From Marisa cornuarietis (lineage: Eukaryota > Mollusca > Gastropoda > Architaenioglossa > Ampullariidae): DNA of 64,000 bases. Both the position numbers and the translations under genes were made by a program. Shown here piece by piece: positions 61,401-62,827 of the stretch. The stretch's first letter is position 1; each line of letters opens with the position of its first letter. Where the stretch lies: positions 248,001-312,000 of the forward strand of contig SMMW01000597.1 in NCBI GenBank assembly GCA_004794655.1, given 5' to 3'. The notes beneath the pieces are model-generated. The model was not told the DNA's origin and ran no database searches. It saw only the letters and a program-made list of their open reading frames with translations.

Positions 61401-62827
61401 TATGCATCTGTGACAATATGACTGGCTTTTAAAATCAAGGATAAACATTCATTAGGTACTGTGGATTATATGTGTGTGTAATAACCTTTCAGTCATGAAA
61501 ATATATATACATGTTTCTGCAAAATCCTTTTAAAAGAAACTAGTAAATATAGTATAAGCTTGTCAAGCATGTGCAACATAGATCAAGCTGTGACTAAAAA
61601 TGAAACTGTTTGAAAGGCGTTTCATTTGTTAAGTTATAATTGTACAAAGTCTTGCCTGTCATTGTGACCATTTCCTTGTAGACAGCTTGCATCGTAATGC
61701 TTGCAATGTGAATATACTCTTTTAATGGCTCCAAAACTGTTGTTGAAGTGCTTACTACTTTTATTGAATTGAATAAGCTGAGGACGCTGAAAAAAACATC
61801 AACACTTAGCTGCCAAGGAAAAGTAAAAGTTAATGTTCTCTGGATATTCAATCTCCCATTCTTGCATTACAAATTGATCTTCCTCACTTCAAGTAAAAAA
61901 AAAAAAAAAAAAGACAATGCATTTTGATCAGAACCAAGTTCAGGTCTCATGAATAATGCAAGAGAGCTGTTAGATAAGGGATGTTAGGATGCACATAAAG
62001 TGTATGACAGTAAATTTTTTCTCAAACAATTGAGCTGAGCACAGTACAAGACATTATCTTTCGAAATCTAAGAGAATTTGTTGTGAAGAAAGAGATCATA
62101 TATCTGAGATTACAAATGTATATAAATACATTTACATATTAAGGTTACAGCTAATGGAAAAGTTAGAGCTGTATGTTAATTAGGAACCTCCATGAACACA
62201 TGCGTACACGTGTGTTAAGAAAATGCAATTCTTCTCTTCAATTTTTGGGAAAAGTATCCCAGTCACTTGAAAAAAGCATATACCAGATCCTTAAAAACTA
62301 TGTTTCTTGTCAGCAATAAAACTTGAACATTTCCATAAAAATCCCATATACTTTTTCTAGGTTTCAAGTATGCCTGCATGCATTAATCACATCAATTACT
62401 TTTGAACAACAGTTGGTGAACATGTCATTCTGAGGCTTTCATAAGCATCCCTTCTGCTTGATTAACACATTAATGTTTGCCATTCATAAACAATGCACCA
62501 AGAAACAACAAAATAATGATATTCTACTCTGTTGTGCTTTACAGTGGAACCAAAAACAAGATGGTACCTAATGCTAAAGACATTCTGGTTGAACATATCT
62601 GGTACTAGCTCCCAGTCATTGCCATATGTCTTCACCAGGTCGGCCATTGTGTCTTGAATCCCCAAAAGGCTTGCCCAGGTACTATCCACATTGTTCCAAA
62701 GATTAATGCAGTTGGTGATCATTTGCTTCAGTTTGTTGTAAAATGTTGTTAAATTCCCCTTCAGTTCAACCATGTTGAATATGGTTGGTGAAAGAAGAAT
62801 ACTGGAGTCAAAGATAGCTTGGTTTAT
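328..62827 (-). CDS. ABCA13-like: Giant ABC subfamily A transporter (ABCA12/ABCA13-like), partial at both ends, 93 exons seen
   Basis: This is a single spliced gene. ABCA proteins are full-size membrane transporters or flippases that move lipids using two ATPase domains. Recognition rests on joined exons giving ABCA hallmarks: QQIPYPC before helix 2, PWYFP before NBD1, [49 protein letters not shown] and [11 protein letters not shown]. All introns but one are GT-AG, and exon phases match at every junction I could place. The sum of exons is about 16,183 nt (about 5,394 codons). About 4,160 of these codons are a tandemly repeated first extracellular domain. Missing here are the N-terminal helix 1 (right of the window), helices 8-12 and NBD2 (left of it). 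Even partial, the model is longer than human ABCA13 (5,058 residues). The exact orthologue (ABCA12, ABCA13 or a lineage-specific member) is not certain. Exons were placed by eye, so individual borders may be off. Confidence 0.93.
1974..2238 (-). CDS. Start of transmembrane domain 2 (helix 7)
   Basis: This exon encodes [20 protein letters not shown], the conserved ABCA QLWALLLKR...RRNW segment, followed by the hydrophobic [19 protein letters not shown] (helix 7). It then enters the second extracellular domain ([18 protein letters not shown]). The start at 2238 uses a tttcag acceptor and joins in phase to the acidic linker. Confidence 0.9.
2842..2944 (-). CDS. Acidic, serine-rich linker after nucleotide-binding domain 1
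   Basis: This exon encodes [15 protein letters not shown], then a run rich in Ser, Asp, Glu and Thr ending [12 protein letters not shown]. In ABCA proteins this position is the cytoplasmic regulatory region between NBD1 and helix 7, often phosphorylated; several S/T-D-S-E sites here would suit acidophilic kinases such as CK2 (inference). The donor at 2841 (GTGAGT) was chosen because it matches the phase of the next exon; reading on would run to a stop near 2660. Confidence 0.85.
3376..7625 (-). CDS. Nucleotide-binding domain 1 (ABC ATPase)
   Basis: Exons 7460-7625, 7059-7178, 6785-6868, 6416-6612, 6004-6153 and 3376-3587. Motifs in order: Walker A region [16 protein letters not shown]-loop [12 protein letters not shown], signature LSGGMQRRL, Walker [14 protein letters not shown], and H-loop [12 protein letters not shown]. 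The ABCA post-NBD segment [10 protein letters not shown]...[10 protein letters not shown] follows. It should bind and hydrolyse ATP in the cytoplasm together with NBD2. Walker A is odd: the Gly before the invariant Lys is Ala (codon GCC where ABCA proteins have a Gly codon), which may weaken ATP turnover at this site. The last intron (3588-6003) carries a MITE and a LINE. Confidence 0.95.
3927..4264. mobile_element. MITE with about 23-bp terminal inverted repeats and TA flanks (Tc1/mariner-like)
   Basis: The left end CAGGTATTGCTCGACTTACG is mirrored at the right end (reverse complement CAGGTATTGCTTGACCTATG), about 20 of 23 positions matching. Both ends are flanked by TA, the target duplication expected for Tc1/mariner transposons. 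It is 338 bp, non-coding, and lies in the last NBD1 intron. Confidence 0.8.
4805..5770 (-). mobile_element. 5'-truncated, degenerate CR1/jockey-like LINE (3' half of reverse transcriptase)
   Basis: The minus strand encodes the C-terminal part of a non-LTR reverse transcriptase. Seen are [12 protein letters not shown], then [30 protein letters not shown] and [17 protein letters not shown]. After a stop in the same frame (near 5157) come [20 protein letters not shown] and [14 protein letters not shown]. The 3' end is a short ATT repeat around 4811-4822. Stops and a shift near the end show it is dead. It sits in the same intron and strand sense as the host gene. Confidence 0.88.
7947..8060 (-). 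CDS. Linker from helix 6 to nucleotide-binding domain 1
   Basis: This exon encodes [18 protein letters not shown] followed by a short Ser/Pro-rich tail ending SIQDD. The G-x-PWYFP...YW motif is the conserved ABCA segment between transmembrane domain 1 and NBD1. The donor (GATG then GTGAAT) fits in phase with the next exon (VLYEDPATS). Confidence 0.88.
8695..9006. mobile_element. MITE-like element, copy 1, touching a splice donor
   Basis: It shares ends and interior with the element at 49903-50343 in opposite orientation. Shared blocks include TATGCCGCAACTTTTTTCCC (TATAAGCTGCAACTTTTTTC in the other copy), a segment matching GAACCCTA(C/T)GGCTTAA, and GTGGGTGCGGCTTATA. Terminal repeats begin TTAC(C/T)(G/A)TAA. 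Its right end stops about 12 bp from the donor of exon 9019-9217. Confidence 0.7.
9019..10900 (-). CDS. Transmembrane domain 1 (helices 2-6)
   Basis: Exons 10783-10900, 10104-10294, 9454-9592 and 9019-9217. Hydrophobic stretches include [18 protein letters not shown] (helix 2), [20 protein letters not shown] (helix 3), [12 protein letters not shown] (helix 4) and [20 protein letters not shown] (helix 5). A last one lies around [19 protein letters not shown] (helix 6). Between helices 2 and 3 lies DGQEESLRVMGM, the cytoplasmic coupling segment typical of ABCA (E-x-LR-x-MG). A MITE ends about 12 bp past the donor of exon 9019-9217. Confidence 0.9.
9736..9906. repeat. Minisatellite with about 11-bp CCATCA(C/T)ACAA unit
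   Basis: More than a dozen imperfect copies of CCATCACACAA / CCATCATACAA in the intron between exons 9454-9592 and 10104-10294. The two plus-strand open frames across it are low-complexity artefacts. Confidence 0.85.
11064..11095. repeat. (CA)n microsatellite
   Basis: About 30 bp of CA repeats with one interruption. Similar CA/TG runs occur at about 13606-13621, 21910-21950, 23259-23276 (after a C run), 25061-25080, 34965-34981, 43560-43577, 47396-47408 and 61140-61250. All are intronic. Confidence 0.9.
11226..11405 (-). CDS. End of extracellular domain 1 and entry to transmembrane helix 2
   Basis: A single exon of 180 bp. It encodes [20 protein letters not shown] and then [15 protein letters not shown], the ABCA signature RLQTG...QQFPYPC just before membrane helix 2. 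The donor was set at 11225 (AT then GTCAGT) because it alone supplies the phase-2 end needed by the next exon and gives the expected spacing to helix 2. Confidence 0.85.
11756..14802 (-). CDS. Membrane-proximal conserved part of the first extracellular domain
   Basis: Exons 14622-14802, 13966-14106, 13333-13472, 12667-12783, 12303-12561 and 11756-11891. The segment has [18 protein letters not shown], matching the GKILYTPDTP region of ABCA1-type transporters. Further on come [20 protein letters not shown] and [11 protein letters not shown] (across the next junction), both typical of the stretch before helix 2. It is expected to fold against the second extracellular domain outside the membrane. 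An (AAAG)n run sits directly past the donor of the 14622-14802 exon. Confidence 0.88.
13766..13850 (-). mobile_element. SINE family 1, truncated fragment
   Basis: The plus strand reads GGAGCCAGCAACTAAGGCTA and then GGCCCTATAAACAGATACCA, matching the SINE family 1 body (GCCAGCAACTAAGGCTAT ... CCTGTAAACAGATG). The head is not preserved. Confidence 0.6.
14585..14611. repeat. (AAAG)n microsatellite beside an exon donor
   Basis: GAAGAAAGAAAGAAAGAAAG continues to 14611, only about 10 bp from the donor of exon 14622-14802 (in transcript sense, a CTTT-rich run just inside the intron). Confidence 0.85.
14803..15934. other. Intron, 1.1 kb
   Basis: Between the last ectodomain repeat and the conserved ABCA ectodomain. 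Apart from the 41-bp minisatellite at 15224-15345 and a T run at about 15125-15136, I see nothing. The phase chain (0 to 0) is complete without an exon here. Confidence 0.6.
15224..15345. repeat. Minisatellite, about 41-bp unit, three copies
   Basis: AAATAGCATAACTTCCTAAC at 15224 recurs in modified form at 15266 and 15306 (spacings 42 and 40), each followed by GTGT/GTATG and GGATCTCT. It is intronic. Confidence 0.7.
15935..17568 (-). CDS. Ectodomain repeat unit 19 (exons I-IV), last repeat before the conserved ABCA ectodomain
   Basis: Exons 17357-17568 (I), 16823-16953 (II), 16331-16449 (III) and 15935-16129 (IV), about 219 codons. Exon I has a Gly-rich turn ([11 protein letters not shown]) and exon IV reads ESCSSRL ... 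[14 protein letters not shown]. Standard phases. After this unit the phase pattern changes (0-1, 1-1, 1-0) and the sequence becomes recognisably ABCA-general, so the repeat array ends here. Confidence 0.83.
17930..18128 (+). mobile_element. tRNA-derived SINE (family 2)
   Basis: It begins with a tRNA-like stretch (GTGAGTGGTTAGAGCACTGG). It then has GAATGGGTACCTGACTCCAT, ACTGCCCTCA and CTCTCTAACACATC, ending near TTTAGGGACAACCTTACATG. The same order of blocks occurs at 49441-49700. Plus orientation. Confidence 0.75.
18224..19681 (-). CDS. Ectodomain repeat unit 18 (type I missing; exons II-IV)
   Basis: Exons 19554-19681 (II), 18731-18855 (III) and 18224-18421 (IV). No convincing type I exon was found between 19682 and 20163. 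Exon II reads [18 protein letters not shown] and exon IV has [11 protein letters not shown] and [13 protein letters not shown]. The frame is open across the skipped segment, so the loss is compatible with function. A 127-bp palindromic MITE lies in the II-III intron. Confidence 0.78.
19130..19256. mobile_element. 127-bp palindromic MITE with perfect 15-bp inverted repeats
   Basis: GGGCCGTAGTCTCAT at 19130-19144 is exactly mirrored by ATGAGACTACGGCCC at 19242-19256. CTT lies on both sides (19127-19129 and 19257-19259), a possible 3-bp target duplication. The inside is also self-complementary (CTTATAGACTC near 19192 against GAGTCTATAAG near 19216). A 3-bp duplication with GGG-starting ends would fit PIF/Harbinger, but this is only a guess. 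Confidence 0.72.
19470..19518. repeat. A/G low-complexity run followed by two telomere-like units
   Basis: An A-rich tract broken by G (19470-19507) is followed by TAACCCTAACCCTA (19510-19523), two copies of the TTAGGG-type unit. It is too short to be a telomere relic of any weight. It lies about 30 bp from the donor of exon 19554-19681. Confidence 0.6.
19682..20163. other. Intron where a type I repeat exon is expected but not found
   Basis: Every other repeat boundary of this kind has a type I exon of 180-270 bp. Here the only long frame (19837-20040, minus) begins [18 protein letters not shown] after a ttttttcag and runs into poly-Lys/Phe. It has no donor giving phase 2 that I can see. It may be a decayed exon or chance. 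Confidence 0.45.
20164..23478 (-). CDS. Ectodomain repeat unit 17 (exons I-IV, IV with altered exit phase)
   Basis: Exons 23282-23478 (I), 21989-22119 (II), 20939-21042 (III, short at 104 bp) and 20164-20345 (IV-like), about 204 codons. The last exon has the cysteine pair (SFECSPL, then FGYCVQRAG) and so is type IV, but it ends in phase 2 (AACCA then GTAGGT) instead of phase 0. It joins directly to a type II exon (19554-19681), skipping a type I. The I-II intron contains a LINE RNase H fragment. Confidence 0.77.
20790..20852 (-). mobile_element. SINE family 1, truncated tail fragment
   Basis: The stretch GTGTTTTACACCGTGCCAGC, then AGCTAAGGCCATATCACAGC, matches the tail part of the SINEs at 25975 and 37218. 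The tRNA-like head is missing. It lies close to the exon 20939-21042 donor. Confidence 0.65.
21043..21988. other. Intron, 0.95 kb
   Basis: Contains TA and CA microsatellites (about 21237-21250, 21655-21672, 21910-21950). No exon or mobile element recognised. Confidence 0.6.
22250..23060 (-). mobile_element. Degenerate LINE fragment with RNase H domain
   Basis: In broken minus-strand frames one can read [15 protein letters not shown] and FLVISD (RNase H catalytic Glu and Asp region), [16 protein letters not shown] (the RNase H C-terminal motif), and a later [11 protein letters not shown] typical of the tail of jockey/I-type ORF2. At least two frame changes separate these pieces. It lies in the I-II intron of repeat unit 17. 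Confidence 0.82.
23866..28231 (-). CDS. Ectodomain repeat unit 16 (exons I-IV), Cys-rich type I exon
   Basis: Exons 27963-28231 (I), 25548-25735 (II), 24492-24619 (III) and 23866-24060 (IV), about 260 codons, the longest unit. Exon I is 269 bp and unusually Cys-rich ([20 protein letters not shown]), unlike other type I exons. Exon II starts at a gcagag acceptor at 25736-25737. The better-looking cag two bases upstream would break phase with the strong GTAAGC donor of exon I. Exon IV has NIVCNPQ and [11 protein letters not shown]. The I-II intron is 2.2 kb and carries a LINE and a SINE. Confidence 0.75.
24620..25547. other. Intron, 0.93 kb
   Basis: Contains a CA run (25061-25080) and a purine-rich GGAGA/GAGAG stretch (25095-25300). 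No gene or named element recognised. Confidence 0.6.
25975..26165 (-). mobile_element. tRNA-derived SINE (family 1) with 13-bp target duplication
   Basis: On the minus strand the head resembles a tRNA promoter (GGTGCAATAGTTAGCAC as A box, GGGTTCAGCTCT as B box). The body ends TTGGTTGTTGGCTTGGCGTA then AAACACC. TTGAAGAGAGAAA occurs on both sides (25962-25974 and 26166-26178) as a target-site duplication. It abuts the LINE at 26166, so it probably inserted into or beside it. Confidence 0.8.
26166..27455 (+). mobile_element. Degenerate LINE (endonuclease-reverse transcriptase type), plus strand
   Basis: In the first part the frame 26136-26525 reads [23 protein letters not shown], a pre-RT segment seen in many molluscan endonuclease-RT elements. 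Further on, broken frames give [61 protein letters not shown] (decayed YLGA region) and [10 protein letters not shown]. Many stops and shifts; much of the RT palm is deleted. It is antisense to the host gene, inside the 2.2-kb I-II intron of repeat unit 16. Confidence 0.85.
28684..29991 (-). CDS. Ectodomain repeat unit 15 (exons I-IV)
   Basis: Exons 29798-29991 (I), 29382-29515 (II), 29142-29263 (III) and 28684-28881 (IV), about 216 codons in 1.3 kb. Exon IV has [13 protein letters not shown] and [14 protein letters not shown]. The donor after exon II overlaps a run of CA repeats and CTCAC motifs (29330-29380); I used GTGAGT at 29381 because it alone preserves phase 1. Confidence 0.83.
30177..31665 (-). 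CDS. Ectodomain repeat unit 14 (exons I-IV)
   Basis: Exons 31439-31665 (I), 31092-31222 (II), 30571-30698 (III) and 30177-30368 (IV), about 226 codons. Exon I runs from [19 protein letters not shown] to MNLTSEW. Exon IV begins with ATG ([17 protein letters not shown]) and includes [11 protein letters not shown]; the ATG is internal. Standard phases are kept throughout. The III donor is GTTTGT. Confidence 0.83.
32094..34355 (-). CDS. Ectodomain repeat unit 13 (exons I-IV)
   Basis: Exons 34129-34355 (I), 33567-33685 (II), 33043-33164 (III) and 32094-32288 (IV), about 221 codons. Exon IV has AALCGPQL and [13 protein letters not shown]. The type I exon contains [21 protein letters not shown] in place of the IFN-VWE core. 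A 46-bp minisatellite starts about 10 bp upstream (in transcript sense) of the exon IV acceptor. Confidence 0.84.
32300..32490. repeat. 46-bp minisatellite, about four copies, next to an exon acceptor
   Basis: The block (A/G)AGATGGATATTG / AGGATGGATATTG recurs at 32311, 32357, 32403 and 32449, exactly 46 bp apart, with the rest of the unit (AATATGTAATGTTAAAAATAC) also kept. Two further partial units lie at about 32690-32770. The array begins about 10 bp from the acceptor of exon 32094-32288, so it overlaps the likely branch-point region. Confidence 0.85.
34524..36488 (-). CDS. Ectodomain repeat units 11 and 12, with a fused 871-bp exon
   Basis: Exons 36295-36488 (type I of unit 11), 35204-36074 (fused) and 34524-34724 (type IV of unit 12), about 422 codons. 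By pattern the fused exon holds six segments in order II-III-IV-I-II-III, where other units have five introns. Inside it are the unit 11 cysteine pair (SVCATGR, then [14 protein letters not shown]) and the type I-like [14 protein letters not shown]. It begins [14 protein letters not shown] in phase 2 and ends in phase 0 (FIKPSQ). A second in-frame donor lies 69 bp downstream (exon end 35135). Unit 12 type IV reads QTFCLST ... [14 protein letters not shown]. Confidence 0.88.
35135..35273 (-). repeat. 69-bp tandem duplication across an exon/intron border, two in-frame splice donors
   Basis: The sequence around the donor of the fused exon occurs twice in tandem. Both copies end the exon with ATCAAGCCAAGC(C/A)AG followed by GTGAGTTA, at exon ends 35204 and 35135, 69 bp (23 codons) apart with no stop between them. 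Using the distal donor would add a hydrophobic Tyr/Phe/Ser-rich insert ([18 protein letters not shown]...) to the ectodomain. Confidence 0.75.
36928..39986 (-). CDS. Ectodomain repeat unit 10 (exons I-IV)
   Basis: Exons 39778-39986 (I), 38093-38229 (II), 37491-37609 (III) and 36928-37134 (IV), about 224 codons. Exon I contains [18 protein letters not shown]. Exon II was started at 38229 (ttcag acceptor) because only that start fits the phase-2 end of exon I. Exon IV has AMLCNGG and [14 protein letters not shown]. The I-II intron holds the 1.2-kb insertion at 38453-39734 and the III-IV intron holds a SINE at 37218-37382. Confidence 0.83.
37218..37382 (-). mobile_element. tRNA-derived SINE (family 1)
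   Basis: Same consensus and orientation as the copy at 25975-26165. On the minus strand GGTCTGGTGGGGCAAAGGTTA (A-box region) and GGGTTCAGATCTCATCTCAG (B-box region) are followed by a body ending GATATAGCTTTAGTTGCTGG. It lies in the III-IV intron of repeat unit 10. Confidence 0.78.
38453..39734. mobile_element. 1.2-kb insertion between 45-bp direct repeats, with hairpins (type unknown)
   Basis: GGCTAGGTTTATATCTAATA at 38453, continuing to GGTAAT at 38496, is repeated at 39690-39734 (GGCTAGGCTTATATCTAAAT...). Between the copies the sequence is richer in GC than its surroundings. It contains a direct duplication (39066-39108 and 39158-39197, period about 92) and two inverted repeats (39392-39408 with 39437-39454; about 39484-39505 with 39528-39567). 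Just before the right copy is GAGCCGCGAAACGTTTCAGT. It might be a non-autonomous element with short terminal direct repeats, such as a Penelope-like or retrozyme remnant. No coding sequence is seen. Confidence 0.5.
39987..40485. other. Intron, 0.5 kb
   Basis: AT-rich, with nothing recognisable. It separates the type IV exon of unit 9 from the type I exon of unit 10. Confidence 0.6.
40486..42818 (-). CDS. Ectodomain repeat unit 9 (exons I-IV)
   Basis: Exons 42616-42818 (I), 42217-42374 (II), 41205-41326 (III) and 40486-40674 (IV), about 224 codons. Exon I has [19 protein letters not shown], nearly the same as unit 7. Exon III has [19 protein letters not shown] and exon IV EAFCGQD plus [14 protein letters not shown]. 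Exon II is 158 bp, about seven codons longer than the 137-bp type II exons of units 6-8. Confidence 0.86.
41327..42216. other. Intron, 0.9 kb
   Basis: The plus-strand open frames here (for example 41802-42071) show no family resemblance or splice context. I see no repeat. Confidence 0.6.
42819..43950. other. Intron, 1.1 kb
   Basis: Contains CA runs (43495-43515, 43555-43577) and a short TA run at about 43703-43712. No exon or transposon recognised. Confidence 0.6.
43951..45320 (-). CDS. Ectodomain repeat unit 8 (exons I-IV)
   Basis: Exons 45121-45320 (I), 44787-44923 (II), 44474-44592 (III) and 43951-44142 (IV), about 216 codons. Exon I ends [11 protein letters not shown] and keeps the Asn-Trp core in altered form ([13 protein letters not shown]). 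Exon IV is [16 protein letters not shown] ... [14 protein letters not shown]. Phases are standard. No mobile element is recognised inside the unit. Confidence 0.87.
45553..45702 (+). mobile_element. Short LINE reverse-transcriptase scrap
   Basis: The plus strand reads [20 protein letters not shown] (with a small shift), the R-LDYCNSLL motif of CR1/jockey reverse transcriptases, as also seen in the element at 4805-5770. It is followed by AT/CATC-rich low-complexity sequence. Only a relic. Confidence 0.65.
45844..47793 (-). CDS. Ectodomain repeat unit 7 (exons I-IV)
   Basis: Exons 47597-47793 (I), 46457-46593 (II), 46223-46344 (III) and 45844-46035 (IV), about 216 codons. Exon I has [18 protein letters not shown], exon [22 protein letters not shown], and exon IV ETFCTSD and [14 protein letters not shown]. 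The acceptor of exon I lies just downstream of a (TA)n run at about 47808-47828. This unit is the clearest example of the repeat consensus together with units 5, 6, 8 and 9. Confidence 0.88.
46594..47596. other. Intron, 1.0 kb
   Basis: Contains a TG run (47396-47408) followed by TTATTATTATTGTGA at about 47467-47481. That could be the 3' tail of an otherwise unrecognisable CR1-like element; I did not find coding sequence to support it. Confidence 0.5.
48054..49360 (-). CDS. Ectodomain repeat unit 6 (exons I-IV)
   Basis: Exons 49170-49360 (I), 48860-48996 (II), 48412-48536 (III) and 48054-48245 (IV), about 215 codons in only 1.3 kb of genome. Exon I has [17 protein letters not shown], exon [22 protein letters not shown], and exon IV EIFCSTD plus [13 protein letters not shown]. 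All introns are under about 350 bp. The donor after 48860 is GTTTGT and the others are closer to consensus. Confidence 0.87.
49441..49700 (+). mobile_element. tRNA-derived SINE (family 2)
   Basis: It begins GGGTAGCTGAGTGGTTAGAG CGC, a good tRNA A-box region, with a weak B box (GATTCAATAAC). A body shared with 17930-18128 follows (GAATGGGTACCTGACTCCAT, ACTGCCCTCAGACAAAG, CTCTAACACCTCC). The 3' end is GGGGAAGACCTTTACCTTTT. It is the fuller of the two copies. Confidence 0.78.
49903..50343. mobile_element. MITE-like element, copy 2
   Basis: It starts TTACCATAAATTTTGGTGTA and ends with the near reverse complement (ATAGCCCGAAACTTACGGTA A), giving about 21-bp imperfect terminal inverted repeats. 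It is 441 bp and non-coding. The interior matches 8695-9006 on the opposite strand. Superfamily not assigned. Confidence 0.72.
50344..50545. repeat. Dispersed repeat shared with 55255-55450
   Basis: Blocks in common with 55255-55450 are CCAGACAAC, TTAAGCTCCTAAT(A/G)G(C/T)TGGGTCATCTG(A/G)TAAAGT (here about 50500-50535) and GTAAAGTTAATGAAGAAA. The element begins right after the MITE at 49903-50343. No terminal repeats or coding potential were recognised. Confidence 0.55.
50776..52980 (-). CDS. Ectodomain repeat unit 5 (exons I-IV)
   Basis: Exons 52778-52980 (I), 52310-52437 (II), 51446-51567 (III) and 50776-50967 (IV), about 215 codons. Exon I carries the motif [17 protein letters not shown], seen in related form in units 6, 7 and 9. 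Exon III reads [19 protein letters not shown]. Exon IV has ETFCAVD and [10 protein letters not shown]. The 122-bp III and 192-bp IV lengths equal those of neighbouring units, which points to fairly recent tandem duplication of this part of the array. Confidence 0.87.
51568..52309. other. Intron, 0.74 kb
   Basis: AT-rich, no repeat or exon recognised. Confidence 0.6.
53393..54944 (-). CDS. Ectodomain repeat unit 4 (exons I-IV)
   Basis: Exons 54721-54944 (I), 54365-54498 (II), 53820-53938 (III) and 53393-53584 (IV), about 223 codons. Exon IV starts [16 protein letters not shown] and has [10 protein letters not shown], close to the type IV exons of units 6 and 8. Exon III shows the [17 protein letters not shown] pattern shared by type III exons (a short helix, then a D/S-PE-(I/L)(Y/F/V)E segment). 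The unit is compact (about 1.55 kb of genome) with no recognisable mobile element in its introns. Confidence 0.85.
55255..55450. repeat. Dispersed repeat shared with 50344-50545
   Basis: It contains TTTTCCTTGTAAACTATCTTTC, CTAAGCTCCTAATGGTTGGG TCATCTGGTAAAGTTAATGAAG and a second inner copy (TCATGTGGTAAAGTTGATG), in the same orientation as 50344-50545. Class unknown. Confidence 0.5.
55542..57623 (-). CDS. Ectodomain repeat unit 3 (exons I-IV)
   Basis: Exons 57391-57623 (I), 56978-57132 (II), 56129-56265 (III) and 55542-55742 (IV), about 242 codons. Exon I begins [16 protein letters not shown]; its ATG is internal to the transcript, not a start. Exon II contains an Ala/Gln-rich stretch ([12 protein letters not shown]). 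Exon IV has FAALCTN and [12 protein letters not shown], giving the cysteine pair and a following N-glycosylation sequon. Splice sites are ordinary (for example GTAAGT after 56978 and GTGAGT after 56129). Confidence 0.82.
56266..56977. other. Intron, 0.7 kb
   Basis: Begins with a T/A run (56290-56303) just upstream of the exon acceptor. Otherwise nothing recognised. Confidence 0.6.
57871..60243 (-). CDS. Ectodomain repeat unit 2 (exons I-IV)
   Basis: Exons 60014-60243 (I), 59551-59708 (II), 59080-59210 (III) and 57871-58059 (IV), about 236 codons. Type IV has the cysteine pair KAPACGG and TMVCNTSW. The acceptor of exon III follows a T-rich run at 59211-59233. Phases 0-2, 2-1, 1-0 and 0-0 match the standard unit. 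The intron between III and IV (58060-59079) is the longest in this unit and holds only microsatellite-like sequence. Confidence 0.8.
58060..59079. other. Intron, 1.0 kb
   Basis: Contains TG/GTGTGT-rich sequence at 58110-58165 and a T run at 58852-58865. The string ACTAATAAAGTTGTACTGTATTG near 59009-59031 resembles an RNA 3' end but has no coding sequence before it. Confidence 0.5.
60809..62827 (-). CDS. Ectodomain repeat unit 1 (exons I-IV)
   Basis: Exons 62568-62827 (I), 61656-61786 (II), 61292-61407 (III) and 60809-60997 (IV) make the first repeat visible, about 232 codons. Type I here is long (260 bp) and contains [17 protein letters not shown]. Type IV carries the repeat cysteine pair (EALCNEN, then LVCLTNWTD). 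The exon II to III junction uses a GC donor (ACAG then GCAAGA) instead of GT; only this keeps phase 1. The unit is weakly similar to the central repeats, so it is an older or diverged copy. Further exons should lie to the right of the window. Confidence 0.8.
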
